Shown in pieces: positions 49,520 to 58,410 of a DNA stretch of 64,000 bases. The stretch lies in contig JBAXWR010000004.1 in NCBI GenBank assembly GCA_037128295.1, forward strand, positions 10,758 through 74,757, given 5' to 3'. The stretch's first letter is position 1, and each line of letters begins with the position of its first letter. Source of the stretch: JAAFHB01 sp037128295 (GTDB lineage: Bacteria; Bacteroidota; Bacteroidia; Bacteroidales; Prolixibacteraceae). The position numbers and the translations under genes are program-made. The notes below the pieces were generated by a model. It had not been told where the DNA came from. It made no database searches and saw only the letters and a list, made by a program, of their open reading frames with translations.

Positions 49520-51634
49520 ATGAAAAAATATTTTTTACTCTTTGTTACATCCATTATGGCATTGGTTGCAGTTTCACAAACGAATGTAAGTCCGGTGACG
49601 GAAAGCAACCCATTTCTCGAAACTTATCAAACTCCATTTGAAGTTCCCCCCTTTGATGCGATCAAACCAGAACATTTTATGCCAGCCCTGAAAGACGGTA
49701 TCAGTCAGCAAAAACATGAAATTAAGGCTATTACTATAAATGCTGCAGTACCCGACTTTTACAATACCATATTGCCCTTTGATAATTCAGGTGAATTGCT
49801 GTCCAAGGTATCACGAGTATTCAATAACCTCAACGGAGCCAATACGACCCCGGTCCTACAGAAACTTGCCAGGGAAATTACCCCATTGATGACGAAACAC
49901 AGGGACAATATTTCGCTTAATCCAGAACTGTTCAAGAGGATCAAAAGTGTGTATGACCGAAGGAAAGAGCTTAATCTTGACGTTGACCAATTGCGCGTTG
50001 TAGAAAAAATGTATAATGATTTTGTCAGGGGCGGTGCTAACCTTTCAGTTGCAGATCAGGCAAAGTTACGGACAATCAACGAATCTTTGTCCAAACTTAG
50101 CCTTCAGTATGGTGAAAATGTTTTGGCTGAAACCAATAAAACTTTTAGGTTGGTGATCGACAAACAGAGCGACCTGGATGGTCTCCCCGCTGATGTAATT
50201 GAGGGTGCTGCAATTCAGGCAAAGAAAGATACCCTTGAGGGGAAATGGAGTTTTACCCTTCAAAAGCCAAGCCTTCTCCCATTTCTTCAATATGCGAAAA
50301 ACCGTGACCTGCGCGAGAAATTATACAGAGGCTATTTTATGCGTTGCGATAATGGGAATGGTTTCGACAATAAAGCGATCATAAAAAAGATTGTTCAGCT
50401 CCGTCAGGAAAAGGCCATTCTGATGGGGTATCGCAATTTTGCTTCTTTTATTTTGGATGAAAACATGGCCAAAACGCCGCAAAATGTGGATGCATTTCTT
50501 CAAAAGCTTTGGGTTCCGGCTCTGGGACGTGCAAAAAAAGAACTTCAGGAAATGCAGGCCATTGTCGATCAGGAGGGTGGCAAATTCAAGCTACAATCAT
50601 GGGATTGGTGGTTTTATGCCGAAAAATTGCGCAAGGCAAAATACGATCTCGACGAGTCGGAGATGAAACCCTATTTTAGTCTCGAAAATGTCGAAAAAGG
50701 GATTTTTTATGTTGCAAACAAGTTATATGGTATCACTTTCGAGAAGAGGTCGGATATACCGGTTTATCAGTCTGAAGTTTTGGCATATGAAGTGAAGGAG
50801 GCCAACGGTTCTCATCTTGGTGTCCTCTATATGGATTTTCATCCCCGGGATGGGAAAAGAGCCGGAGCGTGGTGTACAACGTACAGGTCGCAGCAATACC
50901 GCAAAGGAAAAAAAATCACGCCGATTGTGTCGATGGTGATGAACTTTACCCGCCCTGCCGGCGATGTACCAGCTCTGTTCAGCTTTGACGAAGTTTCGAC
51001 AGCATTCCATGAGTTTGGCCATGCTTTGCACCGTTTATTGCAGGATCAGCCTTACGACAGGACAGCAGGTGACGTGCCACGTGATTTTGTTGAGTTGCCA
51101 TCACAAATTATGGAGAATTGGGCTTCGGAACCACTTGTTCTTAAGGCATATGCCAAACACTATAAAACCGGTGAAACAATTCCTGACGCACTGATTGCAA
51201 AGCTTGAAAAAAGCCGTCAGTTCAATCAGGGTTTCGAAACTGTTGAATACCTTGCAGCTTCGTTGCTCGACATGAAATATCATACTCCTGCCAATGCCAT
51301 GATTGGTGATGTCAGGGCATTCGAAAATAAAGTTTTGGCGAAGGAAGGGCTGATCCCTGAGATTTTGCCGCGTTACCGGAGCACTTATTTTTCACACATC
51401 TTTAGCGGAGGCTACTCTGCTGGTTATTATGTTTATATATGGGCGGCTGTACTGGATGCCGACGCTTTTCAGGCGTTCAAAGAAAGTGGTGACTTGTTTA
51501 ATCCCGAACTGGCCGGGAAGTTCCGCCAGTTGCTTGCCAAAAGCGGCTCAGACGAGGGGATGAAAATCTATCAGCGATTCAGGGGTAAAGATCCTGACAT
51601 CAAACCTTTACTGGAACGCCGGGGATTAAATTAA
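49520..51634 (+). CDS. dcp: M3-family peptidyl-dipeptidase (Dcp-like)
   Basis: 704-residue zinc metallopeptidase that removes dipeptides from the C-terminus of peptides. The zinc motif is FHEFGHALHRLL (HExxH) with the third ligand Glu in the MENWASEP helix about 25 residues later. Signal-like start MKKYFLLFVTSIMALVAVS, so probably periplasmic, unlike cytosolic E. coli Dcp. The typical N-terminal NPFLETYQTPFEVPPFD and C-terminal FSHIFSGGYSAGYYVYIWA segments are present; length fits. Followed after 26 bases by the NYN gene. Confidence 0.95.
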   Translation: MKKYFLLFVTSIMALVAVSQTNVSPVTESNPFLETYQTPFEVPPFDAIKPEHFMPALKDGISQQKHEIKAITINAAVPDFYNTILPFDNSGELLSKVSRVFNNLNGANTTPVLQKLAREITPLMTKHRDNISLNPELFKRIKSVYDRRKELNLDVDQLRVVEKMYNDFVRGGANLSVADQAKLRTINESLSKLSLQYGENVLAETNKTFRLVIDKQSDLDGLPADVIEGAAIQAKKDTLEGKWSFTLQKPSLLPFLQYAKNRDLREKLYRGYFMRCDNGNGFDNKAIIKKIVQLRQEKAILMGYRNFASFILDENMAKTPQNVDAFLQKLWVPALGRAKKELQEMQAIVDQEGGKFKLQSWDWWFYAEKLRKAKYDLDESEMKPYFSLENVEKGIFYVANKLYGITFEKRSDIPVYQSEVLAYEVKEANGSHLGVLYMDFHPRDGKRAGAWCTTYRSQQYRKGKKITPIVSMVMNFTRPAGDVPALFSFDEVSTAFHEFGHALHRLLQDQPYDRTAGDVPRDFVELPSQIMENWASEPLVLKAYAKHYKTGETIPDALIAKLEKSRQFNQGFETVEYLAASLLDMKYHTPANAMIGDVRAFENKVLAKEGLIPEILPRYRSTYFSHIFSGGYSAGYYVYIWAAVLDADAFQAFKESGDLFNPELAGKFRQLLAKSGSDEGMKIYQRFRGKDPDIKPLLERRGLN

Positions 51635-51660
51635 TACATGATTACAAATTTTATTCAGAG

Positions 51661-52446
51661 ATGGAATTATCACGAGATCCAAGGTTGGCAGTGCTTATCG
51701 ATGCCGACAATGTCCCCTATTCCAATGTGAAGGGTATGTTGGCCGAGATTGCAAAATACGGCACACCCACTTTTAAAAGGATTTATGGGGACTGGACAAA
51801 GCCAACGGTTGCTGGTTGGAAAAGTGTGCTCCTCGAAAGTGCGATAACACCTGTTCAGCAATACAGCTATACCTCAGGGAAAAATGCCACCGATTCGGCT
51901 ATGATTATTGATGCAATGGATATTCTTTATACGGGACGCGTAGATGGTTTCTGTATAGTTTCGAGCGACAGCGACTTTACACGGCTTGCCATCCGGTTGC
52001 GGGAGGCTGGCATGAAAGTTTTTGGTATCGGGGAGAAGAAGACTCCAACCCCTTTTATTGCGGCATGTGACAAGTTTATTTATCTTGAAATTATAAAACC
52101 TGTGGAAACAGTCGTCAAACAGGTTATTGTTCCGAAAGTGAAATCCAAAACCAAGTCAAAAACCAAGGAAGTACCGCCTGCCCCTCCGGTTAATGCCATT
52201 GAAATTGCCAACAAAGGGCTTGCTAAGGTCATATCCGATAGTATAAACGACCTTGCAGATGAAAATGGATGGGCTTTTTTGGGCGATCTTGGAAATCTGA
52301 TCCTTAAAAAGCAACCCGACTTTGATCCAAGGAACTATGGTTTTAAAAAACTAGTGCCACTGATCAAAAGCTTCGATCAATTTGAAATAGATGAACGCGA
52401 ATCGGGGAAAAAGAATACTATTTTGGTTTTTGTGAGAACGAAATAA
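51661..52446 (+). CDS. NYN-domain (LabA/PIN-like) nuclease with C-terminal LOTUS/OST-HTH domain
   Basis: 261 residues. NYN nuclease domain at about 8-145 with the acidic residues of the active site: LIDADNVPY (Asp13, Asp15), NATDSAMIIDAMD and SSDSDFTRLA. A basic Lys/Pro linker (about 160-180) leads to an OST-HTH/LOTUS winged-helix domain (about 190-260, WAFLGDLGNLILKKQPDFDPRNYG). This combination acts on RNA in known proteins; the target is unknown. The acidic residues are complete, so it should be active. Confidence 0.92.
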   Translation: MELSRDPRLAVLIDADNVPYSNVKGMLAEIAKYGTPTFKRIYGDWTKPTVAGWKSVLLESAITPVQQYSYTSGKNATDSAMIIDAMDILYTGRVDGFCIVSSDSDFTRLAIRLREAGMKVFGIGEKKTPTPFIAACDKFIYLEIIKPVETVVKQVIVPKVKSKTKSKTKEVPPAPPVNAIEIANKGLAKVISDSINDLADENGWAFLGDLGNLILKKQPDFDPRNYGFKKLVPLIKSFDQFEIDERESGKKNTILVFVRTK

Positions 52447-52467
52447 ACTTAAGGAAAACATTTTTTT

Positions 52468-52475
52468 TATCTTTG
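52468..52475 (+). promoter_or_regulatory. -7 element TATCTTTG before the bifunctional nuclease gene
   Basis: Exact TAnnTTTG match, 30 bases before the ATG at 52505, preceded by an eight-T run. No strong -33 TTG is seen; TTAAGG at 52449 is at about the right distance. Confidence 0.5.
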
Positions 52476-52504
52476 TCAACTCATGTAACCTCTTCATTTT
52501 TGCA

Positions 52505-53107
52505 ATGAAAAAAGTAAAACTTAATATACTAGGTTTGTCGTACAGTCAAACACAGACTGGTGCCTACGCCTTGGTCCTTTCCGAAGCAGATGGCAACAGA
52601 AGGATTCCAATTATTATTGGAGCTGTAGAGGCGCAGGCCATTGCAATTCAACTTGAAGGGCTCAAGCCACCTCGGCCATTGACACATGATTTATTCCTCA
52701 ATGTGGCGCTGGCATTTGATATCGAGATTACCGAAGTTTTTATCCACAAATTGGAAGAAGGTATTTTTTACGCGGAGATTGTTTGCGAGCAGGGGTCAAA
52801 CCGTATCAGGGTCGATTCCAGGACTTCCGACGCTATTGCATTAGCCCTTCGATTCGAGTGTTCCATATTTACGACAGAAGATATCCTGGAAAAGGCAGGG
52901 ATCATTATGGAGTTTGATGAATCGGGCGACCTGCACGAAAACGGGGTTTCAGACACCAATAAAAGTCAAAAATCGTCCGAGGCACAAACCCGTTATACGG
53001 ATTATTCATTGGAAGAGCTTAAAGAATTGCTAAATGAAGCGATTTCCGACGAAGACTATGAGAAAGCATCGAAAATCAGGGATGAAATCAACCGGAAAAA
53101 GCGGTAA
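52505..53107 (+). CDS. Bifunctional nuclease-family protein (DUF151) with UvrB/UvrC motif
   Basis: 200 residues. DUF151 domain at about 1-130: RRIPIIIGAVEAQAIAIQLEG and RVDSRTSDAIALALRFECSIFT are the conserved cores; members of this family have been reported as nucleases. C-terminal UvrB/UvrC interaction motif at about 165-198 (YSLEELKELLNEAISDEDYEKASKIRDE), a helical hairpin for protein contacts. Linker between is Ser-rich and probably unstructured. In Bacteroidota it is often placed beside thyA and nucleoside transport genes, as here. Confidence 0.92.
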   Translation: MKKVKLNILGLSYSQTQTGAYALVLSEADGNRRIPIIIGAVEAQAIAIQLEGLKPPRPLTHDLFLNVALAFDIEITEVFIHKLEEGIFYAEIVCEQGSNRIRVDSRTSDAIALALRFECSIFTTEDILEKAGIIMEFDESGDLHENGVSDTNKSQKSSEAQTRYTDYSLEELKELLNEAISDEDYEKASKIRDEINRKKR

Positions 53108-53130
53108 AATTATTATTTTTGTAATTATCT

Positions 53131-53925
53131 ATGATTCAATATACTAAACTATTACATCATATTATTGAGAATGGGAACCTAAGGGAGGACCGGACCGGAA
53201 CGGGAACAAAAAGTGTATTTGGTTACCAGATGCGCTTTAATCTTGATGAAGGCTTTCCACTGGTGACTACCAAAAGGCTTCATCTGAAGTCGATTATCCA
53301 TGAACTATTGTGGTTTCTTGCCGGGGATACAAATGTAAAATATCTTCAGGACAATGGGGTTCGGATATGGAACGAATGGGCGGATGAAAATGGGGAATTA
53401 GGTCCTATTTATGGCCACCAATGGCGTTCGTGGCCTACACCTGATGGGAAATCCATCGACCAGATCTCTCGGTTGATCAATGAAATAAATGAAAATCCAA
53501 CTTCCCGACGGTTAATTGTAAGTGCCTGGAATGTAGGTGATATAGATAAAATGAACCTTCCTCCATGTCATTTGCTGTTTCAGTTCTATGTCCATGACGG
53601 AAGACTTTCGTCGCAGCTTTACCAGCGAAGTGCGGATGTTTTTCTGGGGGTACCATTTAATATTGCTTCCTATTCATTGCTGACAATGATGGTTGCTCAC
53701 GTAACTGGTTTAAAACCCGGCGATTTTGTCCACACATTTGGGGATGCCCATATTTATTGTAACCATCTTGAACAGGTAAACCTTCAACTTTCCCGTTCAC
53801 CTTATCCATTGCCTCAGATGCAAATCAACCCGGATGTAAAATCGATCTTTGATTTTAAATATGATGATTTTGAATTGGTTAATTACCAGTCACATCCTCA
53901 TATTAAGGGTAGTGTAGCGGTTTAA
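53131..53925 (+). CDS. thyA: Thymidylate synthase
   Basis: Makes dTMP from dUMP with methylene-tetrahydrofolate as donor of carbon and hydride. 264 residues, the E. coli length. The catalytic Cys is in LPPCHLLFQFYV, Arg/Ser contacts in YQRSADVFLGVPFNIASY, and folate/dUMP contacts in HTFGDAHIYCNHLEQ. Gene is 23 bases after the nuclease gene; a TATTTTTG element at 53114-53121 suggests a separate, almost leaderless promoter. Its by-product dihydrofolate is recycled by the folA product encoded next. Confidence 0.98.
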   Translation: MIQYTKLLHHIIENGNLREDRTGTGTKSVFGYQMRFNLDEGFPLVTTKRLHLKSIIHELLWFLAGDTNVKYLQDNGVRIWNEWADENGELGPIYGHQWRSWPTPDGKSIDQISRLINEINENPTSRRLIVSAWNVGDIDKMNLPPCHLLFQFYVHDGRLSSQLYQRSADVFLGVPFNIASYSLLTMMVAHVTGLKPGDFVHTFGDAHIYCNHLEQVNLQLSRSPYPLPQMQINPDVKSIFDFKYDDFELVNYQSHPHIKGSVAV

Positions 53926-53959
53926 CTGGCAATAAGCCGAATTCGAAAAACTGATTGTA

Positions 53960-54454
53960 ATGATTTATCCGAATATAGCAATTATCGTAGCGATAGCCCA
54001 AAATTTCGCCATTGGGCTGAACAATGACCTTTTGTTTCATTTGCCCAACGATTTGAAAAGGTTCAAAAGGATCACTTTGGGCCATGCCGTGATTATGGGG
54101 AAAAGGACGCTCTTTTCACTGCCCAAAGGTCCATTGCCAGATCGCCGCAATATTGTGATAACCGATATTCCCGGAGAGACTTTTCCTGGTTGCGAAACTG
54201 TATATTCGATTGACGAGGCAGTTGCAACAGTAAAAAACGAAGAGTTGGCCTTTGTAATCGGGGGCGGAATGATTTACAGGCAATTCTATCCAATTGCAGG
54301 AAAGCTTTTTCTCACGATGGCTCATCAGGACTTTGAAGCCGACACATTCTTTCCGGAAATTGATTTTAACGATTGGAACGAGGTTTCGAGGGAAACCTTC
54401 TTCGATGAGAAGAACAATTTCAACTACTCAAATATTGACCTGGTGAGGTCATAG
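53960..54454 (+). CDS. folA: Dihydrofolate reductase
   Basis: Reduces dihydrofolate to tetrahydrofolate with NADPH. 164 residues, typical. Motifs: IVAIAQNFAIGLNNDLLFHLPNDL (here an N replaces the usual G in GxxG region; note the acid in PNDLKRFK), MGKRTLFSLPKGPLPDR for cofactor phosphate, and FVIGGGMIYRQFYP. The active-site acid (Asp or Glu of helix B) corresponds to the Asp in LPNDLK. Located 34 bases after thyA, the common thyA-folA pair. Confidence 0.97.
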   Translation: MIYPNIAIIVAIAQNFAIGLNNDLLFHLPNDLKRFKRITLGHAVIMGKRTLFSLPKGPLPDRRNIVITDIPGETFPGCETVYSIDEAVATVKNEELAFVIGGGMIYRQFYPIAGKLFLTMAHQDFEADTFFPEIDFNDWNEVSRETFFDEKNNFNYSNIDLVRS

Positions 54455-54468
54455 GACGTGAAGTAAAA

Positions 54469-54505
54469 AAATACCCTCAAAGTTGTAGATACCCTGAGGG
54501 TATTT
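54469..54505. terminator. Bidirectional terminator between folA and the nucleoside permease gene
   Basis: AAATACCCTCA (54469-54479) pairs perfectly with TGAGGGTATTT (54495-54505), 15-base loop, A-run on one side and T-run on the other. It separates two convergent genes and can end both transcripts. Confidence 0.9.
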
Positions 54506-54522
54506 TTCGTCTATGACAGAAT

Positions 54523-55797
54523 TTATGGTCTGAAGGTCATTTCATTTGAAGCTTCTTCAGCCAAAGCTGCTTTTACGACCTTCCTTTCGTGTTTGTACTT
54601 GAAAACAAAAGGGAAAACGATTCCCAAAATCAATGCATAACCAGCAAATACAAACCAGATCATTGGCCAGTTCTTAACCCCTTCAACAGTGAAATAATCA
54701 ACAACCCTCCCGCTGATCACACCTCCGAAAAAAGCACCCAGGCCGTTGGTCATGATCATAAATAATCCCTGTGCACTTGCCCTGATACCGGGTTCAGTTT
54801 CTGTTTCAACGAACAATGATCCGGAAATATTGAAAAAATCGAAAGCCATTCCATAAATAATCATGGAGAGGATCAAAAGGAAAAGTCCACCTCCCGGATT
54901 ACCAAGCCCAAACAACCCAAATCGCAGCACCCAAGCAAAAATGCTGATCATCATAACCTTCTTAATTCCAAAGCGATGGAGGAAAAATGGTATCGAGAGG
55001 ATGAAAAGTGTTTCCGAAATTTGTGAAATCGACATCAGCAAACCTGGGTGGGCTACCGCAAACGAATCGGCATAATTAGTTCCAAAATCCTGAAGAAACG
55101 ATCCTCCAAATGTGTTGGTAATCTGAAGAGCAGCCCCTAAGAGCATTGCAAAAACAAAAAATACAGCCATTTTGGTCTTTTTGAAAAGGATGAACGCATC
55201 AAGACCAAGAGCTGATGATAGGGATCTTGTTTTCGTTGATTTAACCGGAGGACAAGCCGGCATTGTAAAAGCATAAATACCCAGGAACAAGGCAGATCCG
55301 GATCCGATATAAAGTTGCAGTGGGCTCAGATTCCAGCCAAAAAGATCAACTACCCACATCGCGCAAATAAAGCCCACGGTTCCCCAAACCCGGATAGGGG
55401 GGAAATCTTTCACCACATCGAACCCTTTTTGCTCAAGCACATTGTATGAAACTGTATTGTTCAGGGCAATGGTCGGCATATAAGCCATCGCATTGAACAA
55501 CATGATCATATACATAAGGTTGGGATCAGTAACGGAAGATGCCCAGAAAAGAAGTATGGCCCCAACGATATGACACATTCCAAGAACCCTTTCAGCATTA
55601 ATCCAACGATCTGCAACAATCCCAAGCAAACCTGGCATAAATAGGGACGCAATACCCATTGTAGCAAAAATGCTCCCAATTTGCCCTCCGCTAAAATGCA
55701 ATGAATTACCCATATAGCCACCAAGCGAGATCAACCATGAACCCCAAACAAAAAATTGCAGGAAATTCATCAATGTAAGTCTGTACTTAATCCCCAT
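54523..55797 (-). CDS. Nucleoside:H+ symporter, NupG/XapB-type MFS
   Basis: 424-residue inner membrane transporter, 12 helices. The NupG-type start GIKYRLTLMNFLQFFVWGSWL and the segments LFNAMAYMPTIALNNTVSYN and RVWGTVGFI are characteristic. Imports nucleosides for salvage, in accordance with neighbours thyA and folA although these are on the other strand. ATG 55797 is preferred over a GTG one codon earlier. About 35 bases after the pyrophosphatase gene, so a shared transcript is possible. Confidence 0.92.
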   Translation of the reverse strand: MGIKYRLTLMNFLQFFVWGSWLISLGGYMGNSLHFSGGQIGSIFATMGIASLFMPGLLGIVADRWINAERVLGMCHIVGAILLFWASSVTDPNLMYMIMLFNAMAYMPTIALNNTVSYNVLEQKGFDVVKDFPPIRVWGTVGFICAMWVVDLFGWNLSPLQLYIGSGSALFLGIYAFTMPACPPVKSTKTRSLSSALGLDAFILFKKTKMAVFFVFAMLLGAALQITNTFGGSFLQDFGTNYADSFAVAHPGLLMSISQISETLFILSIPFFLHRFGIKKVMMISIFAWVLRFGLFGLGNPGGGLFLLILSMIIYGMAFDFFNISGSLFVETETEPGIRASAQGLFMIMTNGLGAFFGGVISGRVVDYFTVEGVKNWPMIWFVFAGYALILGIVFPFVFKYKHERKVVKAALAEEASNEMTFRP

Positions 55798-55832
55798 CAC
55801 TTTTATATAATCAGTTTGGTTACAAAATTGAT

Positions 55833-56507
55833 TTAATCATCGTTGATCAGCAACCTACCCAGGTTTTCAAACCTCGAATGATAATCGTCGATCGAACATT
55901 GGATCACTTCAAAAGCTTCGGCGCGGTTGTAAACATGGGTGATCACCGAATTTTTCTCTTCGCCAGGCAAGTCCTTGTATGTCAGGAAGTAGTGTTTAAG
56001 TCGTGTGATGATGGTTTCCGGTACGTCACAAAGATCCTTGAAATGGCCATAAACAAAATCGTTGTTCAAAACGGCAATAATCTTATCGTCAGCCTCGTTG
56101 CCATCGATCATCCTGAACCCACCAATCGGTCGGGCAGTAACAAGGATATCCCCATGATGGATCGATTTTTCGGTAAGTACAACAATGTCAAGTGGGTCGC
56201 CATCTCCTTTCACCCCTGTTTGTCCGGTTTTGTCCATACTGAACTGACCAATTTTCCTGCCGCAATACGTCTGAGGAATAAATCCGTAAAGTGCCGGAAC
56301 AACATTTGAGTATTGTTGGGGACGATCGATTTTTAAATACCCCGTATCTTTATCGACTTCATACTTCACTGTATCCGTTGGCACCACCTCAATGAAGGCG
56401 GTCACTTTTTCTGGAACCTGATCGCCAATGTGAACACCGTGCCAAGGATGCGATTTGTATCGCAGGCCCATCAAACGACCAATAGGATCTGAGAATTTAT
56501 CTGACAT
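55833..56507 (-). CDS. ppa: Inorganic pyrophosphatase, family I
   Basis: Splits pyrophosphate to two phosphates, pulling biosynthetic reactions forward. 224 residues, longer than the ~175 of E. coli, as in the Bacteroidota form. Active site present: KYEVDKDTGYLKIDRP, ALYGFIPQTYCG and GDGDPLDIVVL with the three metal-binding Asp. Cytosolic, Mg2+-dependent by family. Upstream is a 326-base gap shared with the divergent OmpA-like gene. Confidence 0.97.
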   Translation of the reverse strand: MSDKFSDPIGRLMGLRYKSHPWHGVHIGDQVPEKVTAFIEVVPTDTVKYEVDKDTGYLKIDRPQQYSNVVPALYGFIPQTYCGRKIGQFSMDKTGQTGVKGDGDPLDIVVLTEKSIHHGDILVTARPIGGFRMIDGNEADDKIIAVLNNDFVYGHFKDLCDVPETIITRLKHYFLTYKDLPGEEKNSVITHVYNRAEAFEVIQCSIDDYHSRFENLGRLLINDD

Positions 56508-56833
56508 GTTGTTTATATATTAATTACAAGCAGTAAAAATATAAATTAGTTATCAAGTTTGAGGAATTTTGCAATAAATAAAATTTTGCCTAGAAAAAGT
56601 TATGAACAACTTGTTCAAGATTTTAACTTTTATATACATTTCCACTTTCAAAAACAAAAGTGTTATTTATTTTTTCTTAGTTTTGTAAAAAGAATTTTGG
56701 GACTTCAGGTTTTGTTTTTATTACGTTCAGTGAATCAAAGGACAATACATGAAGGATTGGGATTTTAGGAGAATCAAAATATGAATTTTATATTAAATTT
56801 GTTGGCCAAAGGCTAAAAGTAAATCTTAACATC
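56508..56833. other. Divergent promoter region between ppa and the OmpA-like gene
   Basis: 326 AT-rich bases without a gene. It holds a 13-bp palindrome GAACAACTTGTTC at 56604-56616, which could be an operator, and a -7 element TAGTTTTG at 56678-56685 for the OmpA-like gene, giving a leader of about 140 bases. I see no small ORF with support. Confidence 0.6.
56678..56685 (+). promoter_or_regulatory. -7 element TAGTTTTG of the OmpA-like gene
   Basis: Exact TAnnTTTG match about 150 bases upstream of the start codon, within a T-rich stretch. No TTG at ideal -33 spacing. Confidence 0.45.
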
Positions 56834-58126
56834 ATGATCGTTAAACTTTTCTCTTCAAAGACTTTCGCAATTATAATTCCTATTTTTCTGTTATTTGTCC
56901 AAGGTGTTCAATCACAGATTGTTAAGCCAGACAAAGACGTTAATGTGACTTTGGAAAGGGACACTTCATGGGAAATTGGGATTTCTGGCGGCGGATCCAA
57001 ATTTAGCAGAAGCTTTAATCCTAATGCAGATGCACCTTATAAAAAATTCGATTATTGGAATGCCAATTTCAATGCTGGTTTTTCAGCATCAGTGATTAAA
57101 AATTTCAGTACTAAATTAAGTGCTGAGGTGGAATTGTTTTCAACAAAACTTACCGGGACATGGAACTCCGCGAGCGGATATCCTGTACCGCCAATGGCTA
57201 TTGCCAATGGTCTTACAATACCAAAGCCTTTTGAAACAGGTGTTAAACAGATTAATGCCTTTGTTGCTGTTAATTTGAACCAATTGTTTAAACCCCAAAG
57301 AACAAACGACAAATGGTACATTTTTGCCAAAGGTGGTGTTGGAGTCGGAATACTTAAAGCAAACAGCTCGCTTTATAGTTTCCCTAGGCCGAACGAAGGT
57401 GTATATTCAACGTTATATGGTGCAGGTGTAGCTTACCGGGTTAATCAGAGTATTAAAATCAAGGCCGGTTTAACATTCACAAGGGTTTCATCTGACCGTC
57501 TCGATGGAATTCATGAATTGATTCCTGGCAAGCCATTAACAGGTTCTGATTCCTACTATTTTTACAATATTAAGGAACGGTTCGCTTACCCTTATCTTGC
57601 AGTAACTTACAGGCTTGGTAGGAAGAAGAAAAAGAAAAAACAGGTGGAAATCAGGCCTCCGCAGTTGCGGCCTATGGCTGTGCCTGAACCGAAGGTTCTT
57701 AAGGTTCCGGAAGTTAAGATACAACAGCTTATAACGGTCAAGCCAAACATCATTGGCAAAACCTACAGCGTTTATTATGGCTTCGACAAATGGGATCTTA
57801 GCAAAAAGGCCATGGAGGATCTTGATAAACTGTCAAAAGACATGTTGGATAATCCGCCAACTGATGTTGAACTGAAATCACATACCGATAGTCGTGGTCC
57901 TGCCAAGTATAACATGATGTTATCAGAGATTCGTGGTAAGATGGCTCAGTATTATATACTTGGACATGGAATAACCCCGGAAAGGGTATCGTCTAAAGGC
58001 TATGGAGAAACCCAATTACTTAATAAGTGTGCTGATGGCGTTAAGTGTACCGAAGCTGAACACGCAATAAACCGTAGAACTGAAACAATTATTAAAAAGA
58101 GAAAGGAAGCTGAGGTTGTAAAATAA
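56834..58126 (+). CDS. OmpA-family outer membrane protein with beta-barrel and peptidoglycan-binding domain
   Basis: 430 residues. Signal peptide 1-27 (cut near VQS-Q), a small outer membrane beta-barrel of about 220 residues with alternating aromatic strands (EIGISGGGSKFSRSF, YPYLAVTYRLG), a Lys/Pro-rich linker at about 260-300 (RKKKKKKQVEIRPPQ), then an OmpA domain at about 310-420: YYGFDKWDLSKKAMEDLDKL, ELKSHTDSRGPAKYN (the HTDxxG motif with peptidoglycan-binding Asp) and GYGETQLLNKCADG, NRRTETII. It ties the outer membrane to the cell wall. Monocistronic with a strong terminator after. Confidence 0.93.
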   Translation: MIVKLFSSKTFAIIIPIFLLFVQGVQSQIVKPDKDVNVTLERDTSWEIGISGGGSKFSRSFNPNADAPYKKFDYWNANFNAGFSASVIKNFSTKLSAEVELFSTKLTGTWNSASGYPVPPMAIANGLTIPKPFETGVKQINAFVAVNLNQLFKPQRTNDKWYIFAKGGVGVGILKANSSLYSFPRPNEGVYSTLYGAGVAYRVNQSIKIKAGLTFTRVSSDRLDGIHELIPGKPLTGSDSYYFYNIKERFAYPYLAVTYRLGRKKKKKKQVEIRPPQLRPMAVPEPKVLKVPEVKIQQLITVKPNIIGKTYSVYYGFDKWDLSKKAMEDLDKLSKDMLDNPPTDVELKSHTDSRGPAKYNMMLSEIRGKMAQYYILGHGITPERVSSKGYGETQLLNKCADGVKCTEAEHAINRRTETIIKKRKEAEVVK

Positions 58127-58152
58127 GATCTCTTAAGTGTACTATATTCATT

Positions 58153-58185
58153 AAAAGAGGGCCGCCAAATAAGCGGCCCTCTTTT
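58153..58185 (+). terminator. Strong terminator after the OmpA-like gene
   Basis: 13-bp stem AAAAGAGGGCCGC / GCGGCCCTCTTTT, 7-base loop, followed by TT; GC-rich core. Probably bidirectional by symmetry. Confidence 0.95.
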
Positions 58186-58362
58186 TTAGGCAGGAAGTAT
58201 CATCTTCCACATCATCACTTTTCATAGATTTTGTGTCGCAACAAATACATATACAATACTTTACTTTTGCAGCCATCGTTTCTGTTAAGTTTTGTTTTCC
58301 ACTATTTGACGTAAATCAGCATTATTGTTGATCATTGGTAAGTTTTTTCGTTCTCATTTGCC

Positions 58363-58370
58363 TAATTTTG
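58363..58370 (+). promoter_or_regulatory. -7 element TAATTTTG of the Hyf-like operon
   Basis: Exact TAnnTTTG match, 40 bases before the ATG at 58411. A TTG at 58335-58337 is 25 bases upstream, slightly long. Confidence 0.5.
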
Positions 58371-58410
58371 TGATTCGATTAAACAACAGATATTGATTTG
58401 CGCAATTGAT

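Noticed and set aside
52490..52495. Single TGTAAC-like word before the nuclease gene as a Pho box
   Set aside because: Only one half-site, with no partner at 11 or 22 bases. The same applies to GTTACA near 55819 and 38138.
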